Virus record (IMG/VR): IMGVR_UViG_3300047678_000840
Span: 1 to 31,436 of that record
DNA length: 31,436 nucleotides
From: a virus
Reading direction: 5' to 3' (one strand)
Positions 7,689-16,570 of the stretch are shown piece after piece. The position numbers and the translations under genes were made by a program. The notes beneath the pieces were generated by a model that was not told the DNA's origin, did not search any database, and saw only the letters and a program-made list of their open reading frames with translations. Each line of letters starts with the position of its first letter. The stretch's first letter is position 1.

Positions 7689-9407
7689 TCAGGCGTCCTG
7701 GCCGGTGAGGTCCAGGTCGGCCTCGCCCGCCAGGCGGGCGCCGAAGCCGGCGCGGGCCAGGTCTTCGGCCAGCGGGCCGGCGTCCATACGCGCAACCAGT
7801 TGCGGCAGCCGCGCCGCGAAGGCCTGCAGGCTTTCACCGGCTGCAACGGCCTTGTCCAATTCGGCCAGCAGCGGGCCCACCAGCGGCGTCAGCAGCGGCT
7901 GCCACTGCGCCACCTGTTCAGCCACCAGGGCGTCGATGGCGTCGGGTTCAGGCTGCACGGCAGGCGCCGCGGCGGCGCGCGCCTGTGCAGCCAGCGCTGC
8001 GGCGCGCTGGTTGAACGCTGCCACGAAGGCCTGCGCCGCATCGGCAGCGCCAGCAGCACCGCCAGCACCAGCCGCACCGACTGGCGGCGGCGCGGGCGCG
8101 GCGGGCGCCGACAGCACCGCTTCCCCAGCCTGCGGCGCCGGTATGCGCAACTTGTCTTGCGCCCAGCTCACGCCGATGGGCAGGCCTATGCCCACCAGCT
8201 TGGGCAGCGCGTCGGCGTAGGCCGTCAGGTCTTCGGCGTCGCCGGTGTCCAGCACCAGGCGCGGCAGGCGGCGCAAGTCGGCACCAGCGATGTTCAGCGC
8301 CACCAGCGGCTGTATCAGCTGGCGGCTCAGTGTGGCTTCGATCAGGCGGGCATCGGCGTCGCGGATGTCCATCCGCACCTTTTCATGCACGCGGCCCAGC
8401 GCCTGCGAACCGCGCTGGCCCTGCTCGGCCGTCAGCGTCTGGCCCAGGATGGCCTTGCTCTCGGCCGCGTCCATGCGGTCCCACATCGCCGCGAAGGGGC
8501 CGTCGGTGCCGTCGGCCGCGGCCAGGAAGTCGATGACCATGCCTTGCGGAATGATGCCGGCGGCGTTGTGGCCGATGTCGGTAACGGCGCGCAGCAGCGT
8601 GCGCTTCTCGTCCGGGCTGGCGCCGGCCGGGTACTTGCCGATGCGCGTGGGCAGGCCGTAGATTTCCAGGAACTCGGCCAGGTCGCGCACGCTGTAGTTC
8701 TTGAACAGGTAGGGCCAGGCCAGCACGCGCGCCAGGCTCATGCGGCTGACGTAGCCGCTGCGCGCCGGGTGCAGGTGCATCAGCCAGGCGTAGGGCAGCA
8801 ATTCCACGCCCATCACCGACGGCAGGTAGTCGCTGGCCGGCGTGCTTTCGGTCTGGCTGCGCAGCAGCAGGCGGCGGCGGTCGGCGCTGGGCGTGAACCA
8901 GCGCTGGGGCTGTTGCGTCAGCGTGGGCAGTTGCACCTTCGCGCCGCTGCCGTCGGGCTGCAGGGCCCACACCATTTCAATGGGGGCAAAGCCTTTCAGC
9001 AGCGCGTCGGTCATGGTGCTGATGACCAGCTCCAGCCCGCCCTGCATGCCGTCGGCGAAGCACTGGATGGCGCCCAGCCAGTAGGCCACGCGTTCGGTCA
9101 TCGCCTTTTCAGCGGCGCTGGGGTTGGGTGGCGGCTCAACCGACCAGGTCTGGCTGGTGATGGCGCCGCGCCGCTTGCTCAGCTCGGCGTACAGGTGCGC
9201 GTCGCGTTCGCACATGTCGTCGGCCAGTTCCAGCTGCGCCACCAGGTTGCCCTGCTCGGCCTGCACCAGGATGCTGTGCAGCCGCTGCGGCGTCAGCCCG
9301 CGCGCCGGGTGGTTGTCGAATTCGCGGTGCAGGTAGACCACGCGGGCGCTTTGCGGTTCGGCCAGCGCCGACACGTCGATGGGTTGGCCGTTGACGTCAA
9401 GGATCAT
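7689..9407 (-). CDS. Portal protein, Mu gp29 family (DUF935)
   Basis: The 572-aa portal forms the dodecameric DNA channel at one head vertex. DUF935 blocks seen include LTPQRLHSILVQAEQGNLVAQ (N-terminal), ELSKRRGAITSQTW, GFAPIEMVW, SGYVSRMSLARVLAWPYLFKN, FLEIYGLPTRIGKYP, and the LGQTLTAEQGQRGSQALG segment. A Pro/Ala-rich linker near residues 435-470 leads into an Ala-rich helical tail, longer than the Mu protein. Start ATG 9407 (MILDVNG) has GAAGG 7 bases upstream and is preferred to the open extension to 9521, whose residues look non-coding. It lies between terminase and gpF as in Mu. Confidence 0.93.
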   Translation of the reverse strand: MILDVNGQPIDVSALAEPQSARVVYLHREFDNHPARGLTPQRLHSILVQAEQGNLVAQLELADDMCERDAHLYAELSKRRGAITSQTWSVEPPPNPSAAEKAMTERVAYWLGAIQCFADGMQGGLELVISTMTDALLKGFAPIEMVWALQPDGSGAKVQLPTLTQQPQRWFTPSADRRRLLLRSQTESTPASDYLPSVMGVELLPYAWLMHLHPARSGYVSRMSLARVLAWPYLFKNYSVRDLAEFLEIYGLPTRIGKYPAGASPDEKRTLLRAVTDIGHNAAGIIPQGMVIDFLAAADGTDGPFAAMWDRMDAAESKAILGQTLTAEQGQRGSQALGRVHEKVRMDIRDADARLIEATLSRQLIQPLVALNIAGADLRRLPRLVLDTGDAEDLTAYADALPKLVGIGLPIGVSWAQDKLRIPAPQAGEAVLSAPAAPAPPPVGAAGAGGAAGAADAAQAFVAAFNQRAAALAAQARAAAAPAVQPEPDAIDALVAEQVAQWQPLLTPLVGPLLAELDKAVAAGESLQAFAARLPQLVARMDAGPLAEDLARAGFGARLAGEADLDLTGQDA

Positions 9408-9579
9408 GGTCGGGCCTTCGAAAGTGGGTGGCCGGCCGATGTGGCCGGGGTCAGCGTTTGGGGCGTTTTTTCGGGTGGGGGTGCGGCATGGATAGCGGCG
9501 CGCGCCTTTCCAGGCCCGCAAGGCCGTTCATGAACGTTCAAAAAGGCAAACGCCGGGCACAGGCTGGGTGCGCAAAGCA

Positions 9580-11259
9580 TCAGAAACCCCCATCGCCTTC
9601 GTATTCACCCATGCGCAGGTCGTCGTCGGCGTCACTGGCGCGCATCTGAAAGCCGCGCCCTTGCGGCGCTTCCTGCCGGTGGCTGCGGCCCGGCGCGGGC
9701 GTGAAGTCGATCTCGCCGGCTTCGCGGTGGAAGGCGTACTCGGCCATGAACAGGCTGATGGCGAAGTCGCCATGCCGCCGGCCGTGCTTGCCGGTTCCGC
9801 CCTCAGCCGCTTCGGCGCGCGCTGCGGCGCTGGCGGTGTTGGTCTTGGGCAGCATGGGCACGCCGCTGACCAGTGCGATGGCGCGCAAGTCGGTCTGCAG
9901 GTGTTCGTCGCGCGGGATGTCGGTCAGCGTGCCGTCTTGCAGGCCGGCCTTCAGCTTGGGCATGTGCGCCAGGTAGAAGGCCACGCTCAGCTTCACCTGT
10001 TCGATCATCTCCACGCCGTAGCGCTGCGCGGCCTTCTCAGCCAGGCTGGCGCCGTTGCCGGTGGCATCCATCGCGCCGCCCCGGAAGCGCCTGGACTTCA
10101 GCGCATCGACGATGGCGAACAAGATCTGTTCCTGGCAGCTGAAAGGGCAGTTGCCCAGCTCCACCACCAGCTTCACCCGGTGCACCAGGTCCACGTCTTC
10201 TTCCAGCACGGTGATGACGCTCAGGTCCAGGCTGCGCGCGAAGTCTTGCCCGAACACGTGGCGGCGCAGCGGGTTCAGTGCGGCCAGCATGGGCGCCAGG
10301 TGCTCGGCAATCCAGCCCTTGATGGCATAGGTGCGAACGTCTTCGCCCAGGTAGGCGAAGGCATCGTCCCACCGGCCACGCACCAGGTGCGGTCCCACAG
10401 GCGCGGGCACGGCTGTCATGCGCTGGCCGATCAGCGCCAGGCTCAAGTACTTGCCGGCGCTGCTGCTGGGCACCACGTCCAGTTCTTCCGGCGCGTCTTC
10501 GCCGTAGAAGCGGTAGGCGGCGGCCACCCAGGCGTCTTCGTCGGGCTGCGACCAGGTCTTGCCCTTGCGCAGGCACACGCGCTGGTACAGGCCGGCGGCC
10601 ACGGCGTCACCGAAGGCCACGCGGTGCACGCTGGCCACACGCGGGCCGCCGCGCTTGCCGGCCCGCACTTCATCCACCAATTGCGCGAAGGCGTTCTCCA
10701 CGCCGTCGTGCGTGGACCAGATGCGGACCTTGTCACCCCACAGCAGCATGGCCATTGCGGCCTTCAGCAGGCCGCCCAGCTCGGGCGCGAAGGCGGCTTC
10801 GTCGATGCCCACCACGCCCTGCTTGCCGCGCAGGTTGGTGGGCCGGCTGCTCAGCGCCACGATGCGCCGGCCGGTGTGCGGGTAGCTGATCTCGTAAGTC
10901 TTGATGAAGCGGCGGTTGCTGTCGGCCACGTCAGCGCCGTCGTCGTACAGGCCTTCGCCCATTTCGCCGGCCGCATAGTTGAAGGCGCGCGTCCACATCG
11001 CCGCGGCCTCGACGAATTCGCGGGCCATGTCTTGCGTGGCGCTGATGTAGAAGTAGTTGGTGCCGCCCTCGCTGGCCGCGATCAGCACCGCGTCTGCAGC
11101 CTCGGCCCAGGTCAGGCCCACGCGGCGGCCTTTCTCGCAGACCTTCAGCTGGGCTTCGTCGGCGATCCAGGCTTGCTGGTAGGCCAGCATCACCGGCGGC
11201 GGTTCGTCGGCCAGCGCCGAGGTGTTCAGCGCGTTCAGCGGGTTGGCTGCGGTGCTCAC
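9580..11259 (-). CDS. Terminase large subunit, Mu gp28 family
   Basis: A 559-aa DNA packaging motor: an ATPase domain followed by a nuclease domain. The deviant Walker A typical of Mu gp28 is CEKGRRVGLTWAEA (about residues 41-54); Walker B is VVGIDEAAF (149-157), followed by a WSTHDG coupling-motif region near 189. The nuclease half contains FGQDFARSLDLSVI, where acidic residues are expected. The start is taken as GTG 11259, which overlaps the TGA of the upstream integrase gene (GTGA); an open frame to 11310 exists but its extra residues are atypical. The C-terminus ends in an acidic tail. In Mu this gene follows the small subunit directly; here three extra genes intervene. Confidence 0.95.
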   Translation of the reverse strand: MSTAANPLNALNTSALADEPPPVMLAYQQAWIADEAQLKVCEKGRRVGLTWAEAADAVLIAASEGGTNYFYISATQDMAREFVEAAAMWTRAFNYAAGEMGEGLYDDGADVADSNRRFIKTYEISYPHTGRRIVALSSRPTNLRGKQGVVGIDEAAFAPELGGLLKAAMAMLLWGDKVRIWSTHDGVENAFAQLVDEVRAGKRGGPRVASVHRVAFGDAVAAGLYQRVCLRKGKTWSQPDEDAWVAAAYRFYGEDAPEELDVVPSSSAGKYLSLALIGQRMTAVPAPVGPHLVRGRWDDAFAYLGEDVRTYAIKGWIAEHLAPMLAALNPLRRHVFGQDFARSLDLSVITVLEEDVDLVHRVKLVVELGNCPFSCQEQILFAIVDALKSRRFRGGAMDATGNGASLAEKAAQRYGVEMIEQVKLSVAFYLAHMPKLKAGLQDGTLTDIPRDEHLQTDLRAIALVSGVPMLPKTNTASAAARAEAAEGGTGKHGRRHGDFAISLFMAEYAFHREAGEIDFTPAPGRSHRQEAPQGRGFQMRASDADDDLRMGEYEGDGGF

Positions 11260-12371
11260 AGTGCAGCAGCCTTGGCAGGCGGGACTTCGAACAACGCCAC
11301 GCGCTTCCACTCTTCATCGCTCAGCCCACGGTCGTCGATGTAGAGGTCGGTCATCTCAGAATTCTTGTGGCCCAGCAGCACCTGCAGCGTCTTCTTGCTG
11401 TAACCCTGCGCGTGGTATGTGCGGGCGCACAGCGAACGCACTTCGTGCAGGCTGGGCCATTCGTAGGCATCGAAGGCGTCTTCACCCAGCACCACCAGGA
11501 TGTGCTCATGGAAGCGGGCGCTCAGCGAAGACACTTCGAGCCGCTTGCCGCCGGCTGAACGCAGCAGCGCGGGCCCAGGTGATCCGCACTCGCGGCAAAG
11601 CTCAATGACGTCGCCCACGCTCATGTCGATTGCTTCCATGCGCAGGCTCAGCGGTATCTCGACACGCGCGCCGATGCGCTTGCCGGCCTTCTTTTGCTGC
11701 TCGATGCGCAGGTACTGCTTGCCGTCATCACCGGTCACGATGTCTTGTAAGCACACGCGACCCAGATCGGCGCGACGTTGCCCGATCACCATAGCCAGCA
11801 GCAGCATCGGGCGAACCCAACGCTGCGGGCTGGCCTTAGACAGTTCCAGCATCTGTCGCCAGACTCCCAGCGTCAGTCGCGCGCGCATGGTGCTGTGCTT
11901 GGGCGGCTTGATGTGAAAGGCCGGGTTGTTCTCGCACCAGCCGTTGGCGATGGCCTCGGTGTAGGCCTCGCGCAGCTCGGCCAGCACGCGGCCGGCGGTG
12001 GATGTCTTCTTCGGGTCGAACCCCTTGCGCAGTGCCGTGGCCACCTGGTGCGGCTTCAGCTCACTGATAACAGAGTCGCCCCACATGCGCCGCACGTGCT
12101 TCAGGTTGGCGCCTCGGTTCTTCAGCGTCTGGTCGGTATATCCGCGTTCGCGCAATTGCTGCTCATGCAGGTCAAGCCACTCGTTCAGCGTTTTCTGAGG
12201 TACCACCGGTGCGGGCAGCGCGGGGAGTGCTGCGGATACAGGCGCGGCAGGCAGCGCCGCAAGCGCCGCCTGGGCACCAGGCATGCTGCCCTGCAACGCC
12301 TGAAGCTCGGGCACCAGGCGCAAGGCCTGGGCCAGCACTTCAAGCGTGGCCGCGAGATCGGCGGAGTTCAT
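11256..12371 (-). CDS. Lambda-integrase-type tyrosine recombinase
   Basis: A 371-aa site-specific recombinase. Residues 60-150 form a SAM-like core-binding domain (TLNEWLDLHEQQLRERGYTD); the catalytic domain spans about 165-350. Catalytic residues visible are Arg199/200 (VIGQRRADLGRV), a Lys in the QQKKAGKR turn near 226, His309 and Arg312 (SLHEVRSL), His335 (LLGHKNS) and Tyr344 (MTDLYIDD), so it looks active. Start ATG 12371 (MNSADLAATL) is chosen over 12428, which would overlap the upstream gene. It overlaps the terminase start by four bases, so it is co-expressed with late head genes, an odd place and time for an integrase. A Mu-type phage needs no such enzyme; it could resolve cointegrates or multimers, or be a captured gene. 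Confidence 0.9.
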   Translation of the reverse strand: MNSADLAATLEVLAQALRLVPELQALQGSMPGAQAALAALPAAPVSAALPALPAPVVPQKTLNEWLDLHEQQLRERGYTDQTLKNRGANLKHVRRMWGDSVISELKPHQVATALRKGFDPKKTSTAGRVLAELREAYTEAIANGWCENNPAFHIKPPKHSTMRARLTLGVWRQMLELSKASPQRWVRPMLLLAMVIGQRRADLGRVCLQDIVTGDDGKQYLRIEQQKKAGKRIGARVEIPLSLRMEAIDMSVGDVIELCRECGSPGPALLRSAGGKRLEVSSLSARFHEHILVVLGEDAFDAYEWPSLHEVRSLCARTYHAQGYSKKTLQVLLGHKNSEMTDLYIDDRGLSDEEWKRVALFEVPPAKAAAL

Positions 12372-12399
12372 GTTCGGGGCACCGGCAGGGGCTTGGGAA

Positions 12400-14928
12400 T
12401 CAGATCGGGTCGAAGAACAAGGACACATTTATTGCGGCCCCGTTCCACGCCGTGACTGCTTGCAGGTACAGGGTCGTGTCAACGGTGAACACCGATGCAG
12501 ATGCGATAGGCGCGACGGAACTTTTCGAGTTCGCCGCGACAGCCTGCGCGGACAGCACTTGCGCACCTCCGGACGTGGTGCCGATGTTCAGGCCGCCAGT
12601 AATGGTGGCACCGGCGCCCTCGATTATCGAGACCAGCCGCAACGCAGAGTTAGCAGGGACGGTCAAGGTGCTGTTCGCGTTGATGGACACCCTGATAGGC
12701 GACTGAATCTTGTTGATGACGCCGGCCGATGGCTCATTGAACGGCAGCTTCAGTGGGTCAGACACCACCGTTCCAATGAGCGTGGTGTCGATGTTGCCGA
12801 TGGTTGCGTACAGGTATTTCTTCCCGTTGAATCGGAGCACCCACGGATTTCCGATGTCCGGGCTCAAGGAGTTCAACAGGACCCCGTTGAAGGCGTTGTT
12901 CACGATTGGATTCAGTTCCCCGGACATGCCGTAGGAGTTTGCTTTCCGCCCCTCGATCTTGCTGTTGGCTGTGGGAATCCAGTCCACACCGTCCTTTGAT
13001 GTTGCTGCAAGAATAGTCAAAGGCGTGTTGCCCCCGCCAGCTACGGCCGACATGTAGAGCATGCTCAAGTACCCGTTCACATACTCCAGCCAAGCATGCC
13101 CAGTTTCCGAGCGCAGGGACATAGCAGCGCTTGAGACGTTGGTAGTCGAGCCAATTTGGTAGGTGCTGCCAGCTTTCCCCAGTTCGCCTGTCAGCAGTTT
13201 TACCAATGGCACCGCAGCAGCCACACTGGTCCAGATCAGTTGATTCATGGTGAACCTGCCGACGCCTGCAATGTCGCTGTTGAGCGTCAGCGTCGTGTTG
13301 CCGGTGATCGTGCCTGTCCATTCAAGGCTGACCATAGGCAGCTTGTTGAGCGGAAAGGCTATGACCTTGAATGGACCTTTGGGATCGTTGCAGACTGCGA
13401 TTCCGGTGAACCAGGTCGCCATGTCCGTGCTGTTCGGATATGCATCGAAAGACATGTAGTAAAGGCCGCCTGGACCCTTACACACCCCACCCGCAGCGAC
13501 GGTTCCCGGCACGAACGAGTAGCCTTGACCCGTGAGCGTAAGAGCGAGCGTTGCTTGGCCCACCAGGGTTTTCGGGTTCGTGCCGTAAGCGACCGCTATG
13601 CCATTGCCCGATGTGTAGTAGATGTACGCGAGGCCGTTGTCGTACATGCAGGTAGTCTCGCCATCGGGCACATACGGGGCCGAGGCCAGCAGGTTGTCCT
13701 GAAGAAGCGTCCAGGGGCCATTTGGGTCGGTCGCCGTTACGGCGGAAACCCCGCCAAACCCACCTTGCTTAGAGTAGAAGCCGTTTATCAGACCCGCTGA
13801 ATCAAGGTAGGAAGTGAACTCCCCAGGCGATCTTCCAGACGCAACAGTCCCCAACAAACCGCTTCCGTAAGAAAACTCACTTCCCCAGTTCGTGACTGAG
13901 AGATATGTCGATAGAGTCGGATTAGTGCCGGCCGGACCAGCCGCGTAGAGCGTTGCGGTCGCACCGCTGCCTTTATACATATACGGCCGCAGGCGGATGT
14001 ATCCGTTGGCGTCAAGGCCGCTCGGCATGACGCGGAAGAATGCTTTTGCGACGTTGTTAGTCGTGCTGGAACCGTAATGAATTAGGGCCTTAAAAAAGTT
14101 CGTCTGGTCCTGCAGATTCGACAGCAGCGAGCCTTTAAGGCAGCACCGAAGCGAACTGCCGGCTACAGAAAGAACGCTCAACCAAAAATCATCGACGTTG
14201 GTGCACACGCCCAACTCAACCTCGATCAGGTCCATGACCTTCGCGGGCCGGTAAATCTCCCAGCCGCTCTTTACTGGTGCGATGGTGTTTGCGGAAACCG
14301 TAACGGTTGCGTTGGCACCGGCATTCGGGAGCACCGTGGTCGCTGCCGGAACAAGCCCTTGCGCTGCCCCGCGCATGTTCTTGGCAATGAAAGAGGCTAC
14401 TTGGTAGAACTGGTTGACTTGGTGCGAGAAGCTGCCGCTCACAGCGTTGGCCGCGTAAAGCCGGAAGACGAGGTTGCCATTCTGGTCAAGGTCTGATTGT
14501 TTGACCGTGTTGACCGCGACGGCCCCAGCCTGGACGCCGTAAGCGTAGATGCCGCTGCCCAGGTTATCCGCTGGTACAGCGAAGCCTAGGACTGATTGCA
14601 AACCTTCAGTGCCTGAACCCCAGTCCCGCGCAACGGGTCCGCCAACGCTCCACATCGACAGCTTCAAACCGCTGCCAGATGCGGTTTGGAACATGGTCCA
14701 ATCTTCCACGGCGATCGGATCGCCGACGTTGGCCTGGACAATCAAATCGGCGTACTGGTTGTCTGTCTGCGCCACCGGGATCGGCACGGCCGACGACGAG
14801 TACGGGGGGGTCAGCGTGAAGGCATTGGTCGGTGCCGTCTGCACTTTGGCAACGACGGCGTAGGGCTTCGGATTCCCAGCCCCTGACACCGCGCCGCCCG
14901 CCCCGCCAGTGCGACCGCGCCCGCTCAC
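12400..14928 (-). CDS. Large beta-propeller-like virion or accessory protein (possible GH43/GH32-like fold)
   Basis: An 842-aa protein whose family I cannot name with certainty. The Gly-rich start (MSGRGRTGGAGGAVSGAG) and residues 20-330 look like beta-rich attachment modules. Residues 370-740 contain repeated strand-turn patterns of a bladed propeller (DPNGPWTLLQDNLL, TCMYDNGLAYIYYTSG, KGPGGLYYMSFDAYP, FTGIAVCNDPKGPFKVI, NPWVLRFNGKKYLYAT), reminiscent of GH43/GH32 enzymes and some phage receptor-binding proteins. The C-terminal 100 residues are a Ser/Ala-rich beta domain. Base composition is visibly richer in A/T than the neighbours, suggesting recent acquisition. GTG 14928 overlaps the preceding gene (GTGA). 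Likely a decoration, host-binding or glycan-active protein; catalytic residues were not identified. Confidence 0.5.
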   Translation of the reverse strand: MSGRGRTGGAGGAVSGAGNPKPYAVVAKVQTAPTNAFTLTPPYSSSAVPIPVAQTDNQYADLIVQANVGDPIAVEDWTMFQTASGSGLKLSMWSVGGPVARDWGSGTEGLQSVLGFAVPADNLGSGIYAYGVQAGAVAVNTVKQSDLDQNGNLVFRLYAANAVSGSFSHQVNQFYQVASFIAKNMRGAAQGLVPAATTVLPNAGANATVTVSANTIAPVKSGWEIYRPAKVMDLIEVELGVCTNVDDFWLSVLSVAGSSLRCCLKGSLLSNLQDQTNFFKALIHYGSSTTNNVAKAFFRVMPSGLDANGYIRLRPYMYKGSGATATLYAAGPAGTNPTLSTYLSVTNWGSEFSYGSGLLGTVASGRSPGEFTSYLDSAGLINGFYSKQGGFGGVSAVTATDPNGPWTLLQDNLLASAPYVPDGETTCMYDNGLAYIYYTSGNGIAVAYGTNPKTLVGQATLALTLTGQGYSFVPGTVAAGGVCKGPGGLYYMSFDAYPNSTDMATWFTGIAVCNDPKGPFKVIAFPLNKLPMVSLEWTGTITGNTTLTLNSDIAGVGRFTMNQLIWTSVAAAVPLVKLLTGELGKAGSTYQIGSTTNVSSAAMSLRSETGHAWLEYVNGYLSMLYMSAVAGGGNTPLTILAATSKDGVDWIPTANSKIEGRKANSYGMSGELNPIVNNAFNGVLLNSLSPDIGNPWVLRFNGKKYLYATIGNIDTTLIGTVVSDPLKLPFNEPSAGVINKIQSPIRVSINANSTLTVPANSALRLVSIIEGAGATITGGLNIGTTSGGAQVLSAQAVAANSKSSVAPIASASVFTVDTTLYLQAVTAWNGAAINVSLFFDPI

Positions 14929-15239
14929 GCGCCGTCTCCGATGTGCACCACGATGCCTTGCGAACCGCCTGGGCAGTACACCGCCAGGTACTTTGCGCCC
15001 GCGCCCTTGGCGAAGGGCTGCAAGCTGTTTGCAGGAACCCGCACGCTGTTCAACGTAGCGGCCAGACCGGCCAACACCGGCCCGGCCTTGACGTACACGT
15101 CCAGCGAACCCGGGTTGTCGATCATCACGTCTTCAGCCTGCAGGCGCGTGTCGTCAGTACCAATCAACGTCACCGCGCTGGTGCTGGTGGCAGTGATGGG
15201 TATGCCATCGCTGCCGTAGATGGCCCAGTTCTTTTTCAT
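14925..15239 (-). CDS. Small beta-rich phage protein of unknown function
   Basis: A 104-aa protein with no family I recognise. It is predicted mostly beta: WAIYGSDGIPITATSTSAV, a VMIDNPGSLDVYVKAGP strand pair with Asn-Pro-Gly, then AKYLAVYCPGGSQGIVVHIGDG. The pattern resembles small jelly-roll or head-decoration modules. ATG 15239 overlaps the TGA of the gp27-like gene and its own TGA overlaps the start of the 842-aa protein, so the pair is translationally coupled and may work together, for example as base and fibre of a surface appendage. Confidence 0.55.
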   Translation of the reverse strand: MKKNWAIYGSDGIPITATSTSAVTLIGTDDTRLQAEDVMIDNPGSLDVYVKAGPVLAGLAATLNSVRVPANSLQPFAKGAGAKYLAVYCPGGSQGIVVHIGDGA

Positions 15240-15865
15240 GCTGCGTTCCCTGTCGGCGTTGCCGCCGGGTTGTTGGGCGCTACCGCGGTCGGCGCCAATG
15301 GCGCCGCCGTCGCAATGCCCAAGATGCGGTTCTTGATCTCGCGCACCTGCGCCGCCTTCATGCCGCCGGTCTTGGCGATCTTGGCGACGGCGTCGGCCAC
15401 CTGGCGGGCGCGTTCTTCCACCTGGTGGCGGTGCTGCCGCTGGCGCACGCTGGTGGTGGTCAGGCGGCCGGCGGCCAACGCGGCCTTGTTCAGCAGCGCC
15501 ATGCGCGCCGGCAGGTCTTCTTCGGCCTCGGCCTCGCGCGCCAGCAGCAGGGTTTCGAACAGGCCTTCGCTGACCAGCGCGTTCAGCGCTTCGCCACGCT
15601 TGTCGCTGTCGTCTTGTGCCGTGTCGGCGATCAGCTGCATGCTGCGCGTGGCCGCCGCAATGGCTTCGCTGGCGCGGCGCACGCGCTGGCTTTCTTCACC
15701 CACCGCGCTCTTGCCGATGGTGATGGCCACGCCGGCCTTCTTCATCAGCTCGTTCAGTTCGGCGGTGATGGCGACGATGTCGCCATGCGCTCGTTCCACG
15801 AAGGTGCGGTGCAGCCAGGTGCGCAGCTCAGGCGGCAGCTTGGCGATCTTGGGCACGGGTGGCAT
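15236..15865 (-). CDS. Mu gp27-like small terminase (DUF3486)
   Basis: A 209-aa DUF3486 protein, the predicted small terminase subunit of Mu-like phages that recognises phage ends and loads the large subunit. Conserved pieces are KIAKLPPELRTWLHRTFVE at the N-terminus, ELMKKAGVAITIGKSAV, then a long Ala/Glu-rich helical region (RRASEAIAAATRSMQLI, LLLAREAEAEEDLPARM). The C-terminus is Ala/Pro-rich and disordered. Start ATG 15865. Unlike in Mu, the large subunit gene does not follow directly: the 104-aa, 842-aa and integrase genes are inserted between them. Confidence 0.85.
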   Translation of the reverse strand: MPPVPKIAKLPPELRTWLHRTFVERAHGDIVAITAELNELMKKAGVAITIGKSAVGEESQRVRRASEAIAAATRSMQLIADTAQDDSDKRGEALNALVSEGLFETLLLAREAEAEEDLPARMALLNKAALAAGRLTTTSVRQRQHRHQVEERARQVADAVAKIAKTGGMKAAQVREIKNRILGIATAAPLAPTAVAPNNPAATPTGNAA

Positions 15866-15874
15866 GGCCTGCCC

Positions 15875-16183
15875 TCAGCCCGCCGGGCCGGGGCGCTGCA
15901 CGCCCTCGACGATGGCGTGGCCGGTGGCCACGTCCAGGCCCTTGGCCGTCAGGGTGGCGCTGGTCACGCCCTGGTCGGTGTGCAGGTCCACCAGGCCGGC
16001 CAGGCTCAGCCAGGCCAGGTCGGCTTCCAGGTCGCCCGTCAGCGCGGTGTGGCCCACGGCTTCGCAGTAGCTGCGCAGCAGCAGCGCGCTGGCGCGGTAG
16101 CCGGCCACGGCCTGCTGCAGGCCGCGCAGCACCGCCAGGCGGCGGTGCTGGCTTTGGAATTCGCTGAACTTCAGGCTCGTCAT
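15875..16183 (-). CDS. Winged-helix phage protein (Mu gp26-position, ArsR-like)
   Basis: A 102-aa protein with a winged-helix look: MTSLKFSEFQSQHRRLAVLR, then LLRSYCEAVGHTAL, EADLAWLSLAGLVDLH and a wing-like VTSATLTAKGLDVATG. It belongs to a small family found between DUF2730 and DUF3486 genes in Mu-like phages and sometimes annotated ArsR-like. Start ATG 16183; longer readings extend into the DUF2730 gene in another frame and are rejected. Role unknown; a packaging-associated DNA-binding protein is plausible because of its position. Confidence 0.75.
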   Translation of the reverse strand: MTSLKFSEFQSQHRRLAVLRGLQQAVAGYRASALLLRSYCEAVGHTALTGDLEADLAWLSLAGLVDLHTDQGVTSATLTAKGLDVATGHAIVEGVQRPGPAG

Positions 16184-16188
16184 GGCGT

Positions 16189-16563
16189 TCAGCCCTTTCT
16201 TTTCAGCAGGTAGTCTTCGACACGGCTTTGCGAATCGCGCAGCACCTTCAGGGTCTCTGCCATCAACGCCTGGCGGGCGTTTATCGTGTCCACCGTGCCC
16301 TTGATCTCGGCCAGCTCTTCGCTGTTGGGCATGTGCTGCATATGGGTTTCGATGCTCTTGATCTGCAAGGACTGGCGGTTGAATTCCAGCCGCGTTTCGT
16401 CGCGGTGCAGCTTCAGCTGCAGGTCGAATTCGTGCTGCAGCTTCGTGGCCGCAGCGCTGGCATCCATGCCCGGCTTGCGCAGCCAGATGGCTGCCGTAAC
16501 GCCGATGAGCCACAGCAATTGCAGGCCCTGCAGCAGCAGGTAGAAGGTGTACAGCTCAGGCAT
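16189..16563 (-). CDS. Mu gp25-like protein (DUF2730), membrane-anchored
   Basis: A 124-aa DUF2730 protein. An N-terminal membrane segment (residues 5-27, TFYLLLQGLQLLWLIGVTAA) is followed by WLRKPG and a long coiled coil (FDLQLKLHRDETRLEFNRQS, then LAEIKGTVDTINARQALMAE). The family is a constant member of Mu-like genomes just before the small terminase genes; its function is not established. Start ATG 16563, just downstream of the spanin genes (stop at 16571). Confidence 0.85.
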   Translation of the reverse strand: MPELYTFYLLLQGLQLLWLIGVTAAIWLRKPGMDASAAATKLQHEFDLQLKLHRDETRLEFNRQSLQIKSIETHMQHMPNSEELAEIKGTVDTINARQALMAETLKVLRDSQSRVEDYLLKRKG

Positions 16564-16570
16564 GGCGGGT

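Noticed and set aside
9408-9579. Short gap between terminase and portal with CCGGCC/GGCCGG and overlapping TTCATGAA and GAACGTTC palindromes
   Set aside because: The repeats are short, lack a T-run and have no matching copy elsewhere in the window, so I could not support a terminator or operator call.
5363-11343. Long plus-strand open frames (5363-7708, 7368-9533, 9568-11343) over the head genes
   Set aside because: They are antisense shadows in high-GC DNA: His/Gln/Arg/Ala-rich, no motifs, and they oppose terminase, portal and gpF genes that have clear family signatures.
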